From an uncultured Collinsella sp. (GTDB lineage Bacteria; Actinomycetota; Coriobacteriia; Coriobacteriales; Coriobacteriaceae): a stretch of DNA of 6,499 bases. The notes below the pieces were generated by a model that saw nothing but the letters and a program-made list of their open reading frames with translations, searched no databases and was not told the DNA's origin. The first letter of the stretch is position 1. Every line of letters begins with the position of its first letter. The position numbers and the translations under genes are program-made. Below, piece after piece: positions 1 to 3,962 of this stretch. Location of the stretch: NCBI GenBank assembly GCA_900550785.1, contig URTL01000111.1:1-6499 (forward strand), written 5' to 3'.

Positions 1-41
1 CGACGCTCATCGGCGAAGGCACGGTTGGTAGCTTGGGCCAT
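1..41 (-). CDS. 5' end of an unidentified minus-strand gene (partial)
   Basis: Reading the minus strand from 41, an ATG opens the frame MAQATNRAFADER, which runs off the left edge. A GGAG ribosome site lies just upstream on that strand (about 49-52 in plus coordinates), and the codons look like the GC-rich coding style of the other genes. The gene is divergent from the aldolase and shares its control region. Thirteen residues are too few to name a family. The ending '..ADER' would fit the start of a DeoR-type sugar-operon regulator, a common neighbour of GatY-type aldolases, but that is a guess from context. A second ATG at about 51 in another frame is less likely because it would lie on top of the ribosome site. 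Confidence 0.5.
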   Translation of the reverse strand, partial: MAQATNRAFADER

Positions 42-134
42 GTTTGCTCCATTCTCGGCTAAATTTGCAGGAATTGTGTTGACTCTATTTTCGTTCATTT
101 TCTTTTTGAGTAAGAAAACACCTTTCGATTACTT

Positions 135-156
135 ATCTTTTCTATAAAAGAAAGAT
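135..156. promoter_or_regulatory. Imperfect inverted repeat over a TATAAA box
   Basis: ATCTTTTCT (135-143) and AGAAAGAT (149-156) are inverted copies of each other apart from one missing base, and a TATAAA (143-148) lies across the centre. A dyad on a candidate -10 box between two divergent genes is where a repressor operator would be expected. The stem is AT-only and short, so chance is a real possibility. Confidence 0.25.
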
Positions 157-303
157 GATCCGCTTGAAAACTTCAATGTCGTATAGAGGAATCCGGCGCG
201 AATCTCTTCCGTTTGCTTTTCAAAAACGAGCATCTTGACCTGCGTACCGGTGATATCTCGTACGTGCGAAGCCGTCGAATTTCATACAATGAGCGCAGCA
301 AAA

Positions 304-324
304 CGCAAGGTAAAACGCCTTGCG
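304..324 (+). other. Small hairpin in the aldolase leader
   Basis: CGCAAGG (304-310) and CCTTGCG (318-324) form a perfect 7-bp stem with a 7-base loop, about 50 bases upstream of the aldolase start. If the leader is transcribed from further upstream, this hairpin lies in the 5' untranslated region. There is no following T-run, so it is not a terminator. No role is evident. Confidence 0.3.
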
Positions 325-375
325 GACACGTACGCCCGATGTCCAGATGCGGGCGAGGGAGAGGAGCAAACGCTC

Positions 376-1233
376 ATGGCACTTGTTACCACCGAAAAGA
401 TGCTCAAGGACGCTCAGGCCGGCCACTACGCCGTCGGCGCGTTCAACGTCGAGAACCTCGAGTTTGTTATGGCCGTTCTGGCCGCCGCCGAGGAGACCAA
501 GTCCCCTGTCATCATGCAGACCACCCCGGGCACCATCAAGACCGCTGGTCTGGACTACTTCTACGGCATGGTCAAGGCTGCCGCCGAGCGCGCTTCCGTG
601 CCCGTCGCTCTGCACCTCGATCACGGCGATGGCTATGACCGCTGCATGCAGGCTTTCCGCACTGGCTACACCTCTGTCATGATTGACGGTTCGCACGAGT
701 CTTTCGAGGACAACATCGCTCTGACCAAGTCCGTCGCCGACGCTGGCCGCGCCATGGGCGTGCCCGTTGAGGCTGAGCTCGGTAAGGTTGGCGGCAAGGA
801 GGACGACGGTCCCGCGGTTGAGGGCGAGAGCCCCTACACCGATCCGGCCGAGGCCAAGGAGTTCGTCGAGCGTACCGGCTGCACCTCCCTCGCAATTGGC
901 GTTGGCACCAGCCACGGTGTGTACACGAGCGATCCGCACATCGAGCAGTCCGTGGTCAAGGCCATCCGCGACGCCGTCGACGTGCCGCTGGTCCTGCACG
1001 GCACCTCCGGTGTGCCCGATGAGCAGGTTGCCGAGGCTGTGAAGAACGGCATCTGCAAGGTTAACTACGCCACCGAGCTGCGTCAGGCCTACACCAAGGG
1101 CTTCATGGCCTACATGGCCGAGAACCCCGCCTGCTTCGATCCCAAGAAGCCGGCCAAGGAGGGCATGCGTGAGATCACCGAGCTGGTTAAGATCCGCATG
1201 ACCAACCTCAACTCTGTGGGCAAAGCAGAGTAA
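376..1233 (+). CDS. fba: Class II ketose-bisphosphate (fructose/tagatose-bisphosphate) aldolase
   Basis: Zinc-dependent cytosolic aldolase that reversibly splits fructose-1,6-bisphosphate (or tagatose-1,6-bisphosphate) into dihydroxyacetone phosphate and glyceraldehyde-3-phosphate. The 285-residue length matches the FbaA/GatY family. Signature 1 is at about 77-84 (VALHLDHG: catalytic D82, zinc ligand H83). Signature 2, VEAELGKVGGKE, is at 131-142 (E132, E134). Further zinc ligands are H180 (GTSHG) and H208 (LHGTSG). K228-VNYATE carries the conserved substrate-binding Asn (N230). The ATG at 376 is chosen because GGGAGAGGAG sits just upstream and MALVTTEKML matches the family N-terminus. The frame stays open back to 235, but those 47 codons add a low-complexity basic tail with no counterpart in the family. 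The C-terminal half (HGTSGVPDEQV, KVNYATEL) resembles GatY/KbaY as much as FbaA, so fructose versus tagatose specificity is unsettled. The gene stands alone and is followed by a terminator. Confidence 0.95.
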   Translation: MALVTTEKMLKDAQAGHYAVGAFNVENLEFVMAVLAAAEETKSPVIMQTTPGTIKTAGLDYFYGMVKAAAERASVPVALHLDHGDGYDRCMQAFRTGYTSVMIDGSHESFEDNIALTKSVADAGRAMGVPVEAELGKVGGKEDDGPAVEGESPYTDPAEAKEFVERTGCTSLAIGVGTSHGVYTSDPHIEQSVVKAIRDAVDVPLVLHGTSGVPDEQVAEAVKNGICKVNYATELRQAYTKGFMAYMAENPACFDPKKPAKEGMREITELVKIRMTNLNSVGKAE

Positions 1234-1266
1234 CAGCAAGGGTACTCCGACTCGCTACATATCCCG

Positions 1267-1391
1267 GGGAGGGACGAGGGTTTAGTTCCCCAATCGTCCT
1301 CGGGCATGCAAAAAGCCTCGCTGCGCACTTCGTGCGGCGAGGCTTTTTGCCCCCTGCGGAAAGATTGGGGAACTAAGCCCTCGTCCCTCCC
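1267..1391. repeat. Nested hairpin: 29-bp outer stem around a terminator
   Basis: Bases 1267-1295 and 1363-1391 are inverted copies of each other at 28 of 29 positions. The one difference gives a U-G wobble in plus-strand RNA. The 67 bases between the arms contain a separate perfect terminator hairpin (1308-1350). The element starts 33 bases after the aldolase stop codon. A minus-strand stop (TAG, 1402-1400) with coding-like codons before it lies only 9 bases beyond the right arm, so the structure probably served two converging transcripts. The outer arms include GGGACG and TTCCCC words. Confidence 0.85.
1308..1350. terminator. Bidirectional intrinsic terminator after the aldolase
   Basis: GCAAAAAGCCTCGC (1308-1321) pairs perfectly with GCGAGGCTTTTTGC (1337-1350). 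A further 5-bp CGCAC/GTGCG stem sits in the loop. TTTTT at 1344-1348 and AAAAA at 1310-1314 give a U-run after the GC stem on both strands, the usual form of a two-way terminator. Confidence 0.85.
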
Positions 1392-1399
1392 AGGTTGAC

Positions 1400-1470
1400 C
1401 TACTCGAGGTCGTCGCCCTTGTGGCGTTGGGGCTGAAGGGGTGGGGCGCGAGGGGCGCTTTGCTGATGGG
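1400..1470 (-). pseudogene. Possible C-terminal remnant of a minus-strand gene
   Basis: Read on the minus strand, the bases before a TAG at 1402-1400 give ..RHKGDDLE followed by stop, in GC-rich codons typical of real genes here. Upstream the same frame stays open but becomes proline-rich and implausible. The stop is 9 bases from a bidirectional terminator, where the end of a converging gene would be expected. It may be the surviving tail of a deleted gene, or chance. The left limit of about 1470 is only where the coding look fades. Confidence 0.2.
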
Positions 1471-1473
1471 GGA

Positions 1474-1683
1474 TTAGTATGCCCGGGCTTGGTTGGGGAA
1501 TGCCTGGTCTAGTGAGGCTTGGAGTTTTTCGAAGGATGTCTGCAGGTTGAGGTGTTGGTCTGCAGAGCGTTTGGCTTTTGTGGTGGGGGAGTCGAGGAGG
1601 CTGTCTCTCTGTGTCGGGGGGAAGGAGAAAAGGTTTGCATGATTTAGGGATGGCTGCTGTGCTGCGTCATTGGAAGAATGCAT
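1474..1683 (-). CDS. Hypothetical 69-residue protein
   Basis: An ATG at 1683 opens a 69-residue frame ending in TAA at 1474. GAGGAGG lies about 10 bases upstream of the ATG on the minus strand. The start is 2 bases after the TAA of the preceding minus-strand frame (TAA-GC-ATG), an operon-like junction. The product is hydrophilic, with no membrane segment and no recognised motif. The second half (LQTSFEKLQASLDQAF) would form an amphipathic helix, and the first half is low-complexity. Codon use includes CTA and AAA and is less GC-biased than in neighbouring genes. It could be a small gene, one partner of a decayed two-gene module, or a chance frame. I do not recognise it. Confidence 0.3.
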   Translation of the reverse strand: MHSSNDAAQQPSLNHANLFSFPPTQRDSLLDSPTTKAKRSADQHLNLQTSFEKLQASLDQAFPNQARAY

Positions 1684-1685
1684 GC

Positions 1686-1880
1686 TTATGCGGCCTCCTC
1701 GATGTCCACCAAAAGGTTGCGCACGGGGTGTGCTGCTAGGTCCCGTGCGCTGGCAGTATTATGCCGCGGCTGCTGCAAAGAAGCGCTAAAGAAAGGCTTA
1801 ACCTGGTTTGGTGTTACGATGAAACTGCAGGTCAGAGGTATCGAGTAACACTCTTGAAAGGTTTTGAGCTTAAGGGCTTT
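1686..1880 (-). pseudogene. Broken frame with a coding-like C-terminus
   Basis: The minus-strand frame closing with TAA at 1688-1686 ends in the convincing stretch ARDLAAHPVRNLLVDIEEAA, with GC-rich codons. It is open only back to a TAG at 1883-1881 and has no ATG. The first possible start is a TTG at 1778 without a ribosome site. The upstream part reads as nonsense and overlaps element A. The likeliest reading is the tail of a gene whose 5' part was lost or replaced when element A arose. The protein family is not recognisable. If it is real, the 69-residue frame two bases downstream would be its operon partner. Confidence 0.25.
1719..1750. repeat. Perfect 9-bp inverted repeat
   Basis: GCGCACGGG (1719-1727) and CCCGTGCGC (1742-1750) are exact inverted copies with a 14-base loop. 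There is no strong T-run on the plus side. On the minus strand the stem is followed by AACCTTTTGG, a poor terminator. It falls inside the coding-like end of the broken minus-strand frame. Confidence 0.6.
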
Positions 1881-1882
1881 CT
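1790..1882. repeat. Structured element A with 16-base core
   Basis: Outer arms AGAAAGGCTTAA (1790-1801) and TTAAGGGCTTTCT (1870-1882) pair with one bulge and one mismatch. An inner stem pairs GTGTTACGAT (1811-1820) with ATCGAGTAACAC (1840-1851) around a two-base bulge. The apical loop holds AAACTGCAGGTCAGAG (1822-1837). The identical 16 bases recur at 6312-6327 inside a second inverted-repeat element with unrelated arms. The element lies downstream of the Nudix-Vsr gene and overlaps the broken minus-strand frame. Confidence 0.55.
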
Positions 1883-1937
1883 AAGGTTTGTGGCGCGGAT
1901 GTGGCTTGCCTGTGTGGGGCGTGTGGACGGCTCGTTC

Positions 1938-2927
1938 CTAGCGCTGCGGTGCGGCGGCGCGTACTTGTTCGATGACCTTTTCCATCGTGGCGTCGATGTG
2001 GTCTTTTTTGAGCTCGCATTCCCAGATGGTTATGGGCGTCCAGCCCATTTGAGCGAGTGCTGCCACGGCAGCGCGGTCGCGCTCGACGTTGCGACGGAAC
2101 TTTGCCTCCCAAAACTCAACATTGCGCTTGGGCTGGCTGGGGTTGCACTTGGGGCAGCGGTGCCAAAAGCAGCCGTTGACGAAGATGGCGATCTTGCGCC
2201 CAGGAAAGGCGATGTCGGGCTTGCCGGGAACCTTCCATTCCAGGCGATAGCCGGTGAGGCCCGCTGCGCGCAGGCGCTGGCGAACGAGCAGCTCTGGCTT
2301 GGTATTGGCGCGCTTGTTGCCCTTCATGGACTTTTTGATGGCGGCGCGACGGCGGACCAGTTCGCGCTCGTCAGCGGAGAGGTCCGAGGTATCGATGCCG
2401 TCGAGCAGACCGGGTTTGGGACGCTTCTTGCTGCGGCGCTTAGGTGCGCGCTTGGGCCTGGAAGCGGGCTCGTCGGTCGTGGTGGCCTCGGCGTCGTTGG
2501 CAGTGCCGTTGGCCTTAAGCCGATCTTCCTTCAACTCAATCAGAGCATCGATAAGCCCCTTGTCGGCGGGCATCCACTCAACGGTGGCAAGCGAGGTGCG
2601 TGGAATCCAGCGGATATCGAGCTGGCGGTCATGTTTCTGGGGCTCATCGGATTCATCGGCCAGCGAGCAGTAGTAGCACTCCATCGAGAGATGAAAATCG
2701 GGGTAGTCGTACTCAACGGTATAGAAATCGCGCAGGTTCGTGACTTTGACCTGCAGCTCTTCCATGAGTTCGCGGCGTACGGCGTCCTCGGGCGACTCGC
2801 CGCGCATGAGCTTGCCGCCGGGAAACTCCCAAAGTCCCTGCATGTTGCCATAGCCGCGCTGCACGGCAAGCAGCTCGTCAGATCCTTCCTTGCGAATGAT
2901 CCCAGCGGCAACATGAACAGTCTTCAA
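1938..2927 (-). CDS. Nudix hydrolase fused to a Vsr-type mismatch endonuclease
   Basis: A 329-residue two-domain repair protein. Residues 1-130 are a MutT-like Nudix domain. The box runs from G38 (GGKLMRGESPEDAVRREL) through E44 to R52-E53 and E56-E57; Q59 replaces the usual Gly. Such domains hydrolyse (oxidised) nucleoside triphosphates. Residues 140-185 form a basic, low-complexity linker (RPKRAPKRRSKKRPKPG). About 190-325 is a Vsr domain: E212 (TKPELL), catalytic D238 (GKPDIAF), NGCFWHRCPKC (251-261, H256), FWEAK and NVERDR (about 272-285), and IWECEL (301-306). C253, C258 or C261, and C304 could bind the structural zinc. Vsr nicks beside T in T:G mismatches left by 5-methylcytosine deamination. 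The TTG start is chosen because AGGGAGGA precedes it by 6 bases and VHVAAGII is the usual Nudix start. No Dcm-type methylase is in the window. Domain calls are firm; joint function is inferred. Confidence 0.9.
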   Translation of the reverse strand: MKTVHVAAGIIRKEGSDELLAVQRGYGNMQGLWEFPGGKLMRGESPEDAVRRELMEELQVKVTNLRDFYTVEYDYPDFHLSMECYYCSLADESDEPQKHDRQLDIRWIPRTSLATVEWMPADKGLIDALIELKEDRLKANGTANDAEATTTDEPASRPKRAPKRRSKKRPKPGLLDGIDTSDLSADERELVRRRAAIKKSMKGNKRANTKPELLVRQRLRAAGLTGYRLEWKVPGKPDIAFPGRKIAIFVNGCFWHRCPKCNPSQPKRNVEFWEAKFRRNVERDRAAVAALAQMGWTPITIWECELKKDHIDATMEKVIEQVRAAAPQR

Positions 2928-2930
2928 CAG

Positions 2931-2942
2931 GAGTCCTCCCTC
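2931..2942 (-). promoter_or_regulatory. Ribosome site that fixes the TTG start of Nudix-Vsr
   Basis: On the minus strand this reads GAGGGAGGACTC, a near-perfect Shine-Dalgarno with its GGAGGA 6 bases from TTG at 2927. No in-frame ATG lies upstream with comparable support. Confidence 0.7.
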
Positions 2943-2959
2943 AACATCAACAAGTGGCA

Positions 2960-3072
2960 GGGTAGTCTTTTTGGGACGGGGCTTTTTTAGCTGCCCTATG
3001 TCAAATGCGGCCTCATGCTTCGAAGGTTTCAGATGGGGTAGCTAAAAAAGCCCCGTCCCAAAAAGACTACCC
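2960..3072. repeat. Long inverted repeat, 37-40 bp arms
   Basis: Bases 2960-2996 and 3036-3072 are inverted copies at 36 of 37 positions, the exception being a G-U wobble. Three more pairs (2997-2999 with 3033-3035) extend the stem to 40, leaving a 33-base loop (3000-3032). In RNA from either strand the U-runs are in the 5' arm and the A-runs in the 3' arm, so it is not an ordinary intrinsic terminator. It lies between two divergent genes, where a terminator is not expected. No target-site duplication is visible at its ends. Confidence 0.9.
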
Positions 3073-3093
3073 CTACCTTACACAACGGTAGGG
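3071..3093. promoter_or_regulatory. 7-bp dyad, possible operator
   Basis: CCCTACC (3071-3077) and GGTAGGG (3087-3093) are exact inverted copies around TTACACAAC. It abuts the end of the long inverted repeat and lies about 85 bases before the transporter operon. TTACA-N4-GGTAG has partial likeness (8 of 10 defined bases) to the TTACA-N4-TGTAA site of BceR-type regulators, which is weak evidence. Confidence 0.3.
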
Positions 3094-3128
3094 CAAGCGT
3101 AAGCCATATCGATGGTAGCCGACTCGTC

Positions 3129-3166
3129 TTCTTGCGACTATAGATGCCGTAGACTAATCGCAAGAA
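3129..3166. promoter_or_regulatory. 9-bp dyad over the -10 and ribosome site of the ABC operon
   Basis: TTCTTGCGA (3129-3137) and TCGCAAGAA (3158-3166) are exact inverted copies, with two more pairs inside after one mismatch. The left part runs into TATAGA (3139-3144), a candidate -10. The right arm includes the start of AAGAAAGGA (3162-3170), the ribosome site for the ATPase. It could be an operator, or, if transcription starts upstream, an RNA hairpin limiting ribosome access. No convincing -35 is seen. Confidence 0.45.
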
Positions 3167-3176
3167 AGGACTCGGT

Positions 3177-3962
3177 ATGCAAACCACGCACATGGCGACC
3201 CCGGTACTGGAGGTCGCTCATCTCGAAAAGGTATACGGAGCGCTGGGCAACGTGACCCGCGCGCTCAACGATGTCAGCTTTACCGTCAACCGCGGTGAGT
3301 TCGTGGGCATCATGGGCGCTTCGGGCTCGGGCAAGTCGACGTTGCTCAACTGTGTGTCGACCATCGATAGCGCCACGAGCGGCACGATCCGCATTAACGG
3401 TCAGGACGTGACGCGCATGAAGCAGGCCAAGCTCTCGCAGTTCCGCCGCGAGGAGCTCGGCTTTATCTTCCAGGACTCCAACCTGCTCGATACGCTCACG
3501 GCACGCGAGAACATCGCCCTGCCGCTCACCATCGCCCGTACAAACTCGGCAGAGATCTCGACCCGCGTGCAGGATGTGGCAGCACGCCTGTCCATCAGTC
3601 AGGTGCTCGACAAGTATCCCTACCAGATGTCCGGCGGCCAGCAGCAGCGCGTTGCCGCGGCTCGCGCGCTCGTCACCGACCCCACCATGATCATGGCCGA
3701 CGAGCCCACCGGCGCCCTCGATTCCAAGAGCGCTCGCCTGCTGCTCGAGAGCCTGGAGGCCCCTAACCGCCGCCTGCGCGCCACGGTGCTCATGGTCACG
3801 CACGACAGCTTTGCCGCCAGCTACACGAGCCGCGTGCTGTTCATTCGCGACGGCAAGATCTTCACCGAGCTGCGCCGCGGCGACACCGACCGCCGAGAGT
3901 TCTTCGACCGCATTATGGAGGTCGTTGCCATGATGGGCGGTGAGGGCTCCGATGCTCTGTAA
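3177..3962 (+). CDS. ABC transporter ATP-binding protein, BceA/MacB-like
   Basis: Cytoplasmic ATPase subunit (261 residues) that would power the permease encoded next. All ABC motifs are intact: Walker A GASGSGKST (47-55, K53), Q-loop FIFQD (Q99), signature MSGGQQQR (151-158), Walker B MIMADEPTGALD (171-182, D175, E176), and H-loop H209 in VTHD. The N-terminal LEKVYG and the spacing follow the lipoprotein/peptide-export (BceA, MacB, LolD) branch. ATG 3177 is chosen because AAGAAAGGA lies 6 bases upstream; a second in-frame ATG at 3192 is too far from it. The stop overlaps the permease start by 11 bases, so the two are translationally coupled. A 9-bp dyad covers the promoter and ribosome-site region. 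In the BceAB class these pairs protect against bacitracin-like or lantibiotic peptides. The exact substrate is unknown. Confidence 0.93.
   Translation: MQTTHMATPVLEVAHLEKVYGALGNVTRALNDVSFTVNRGEFVGIMGASGSGKSTLLNCVSTIDSATSGTIRINGQDVTRMKQAKLSQFRREELGFIFQDSNLLDTLTARENIALPLTIARTNSAEISTRVQDVAARLSISQVLDKYPYQMSGGQQQRVAAARALVTDPTMIMADEPTGALDSKSARLLLESLEAPNRRLRATVLMVTHDSFAASYTSRVLFIRDGKIFTELRRGDTDRREFFDRIMEVVAMMGGEGSDAL

Larger units (their letters stand above)
42..375. promoter_or_regulatory. Divergent control region and aldolase leader
   Basis: These 334 bases hold no supported gene. About 60-185 is clearly AT-rich against the GC-rich genes on either side, as expected for promoters. It contains a TTGACT at 79-84 without a good -10 partner, a TATAAA at 143-148, and a TACAAT at 285-290 with no clear -35. 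Runs of the type TTTCGTT..TTTTCTTTT (about 89-107) and CTTTCGATT..CTTTTC (about 122-142) resemble the repeated TTTC words bound by DeoR-family regulators, but this is only a resemblance. The transcription start cannot be fixed from sequence, so the leader could be anything from about 80 to over 200 bases. Confidence 0.5.

Noticed and set aside
40..147. 35-residue hydrophobic plus-strand frame starting at ATG 40
   Set aside because: No ribosome site, overlaps the divergent gene's start codon, and the hydrophobicity follows from the T-rich promoter DNA.
235..375. N-terminal extension of the aldolase from ATG 235 or ATG 289
   Set aside because: No ribosome site near those codons, no family counterpart, and 376 has a strong site and the conserved N-terminus.
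220..1239. Long minus-strand open frame (339 residues) opposite the aldolase
   Set aside because: Mirror of the GC-rich aldolase codons. The aldolase has all family motifs, and this frame is His/Gly/Leu-rich with no motif.
2924..2947. 7-codon minus-strand leader frame (MLREDSC) whose stop overlaps the TTG start of Nudix-Vsr
   Set aside because: No ribosome site of its own, and its codons coincide with the Shine-Dalgarno of the main gene; probably chance.
1761..2990. 409-residue plus-strand frame opposite Nudix-Vsr
   Set aside because: The minus strand encodes two intact recognised domains; the plus frame has no motif and runs through the long hairpin.
2999..3004. Perfect TTGACA on the minus strand in the hairpin loop, as a promoter for Nudix-Vsr
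   Set aside because: No -10 at 16-18 bases; the following bases are CCCCGT.
1267..3072. CRISPR array
   Set aside because: The repeats are inverted, not direct, with no regular spacers.
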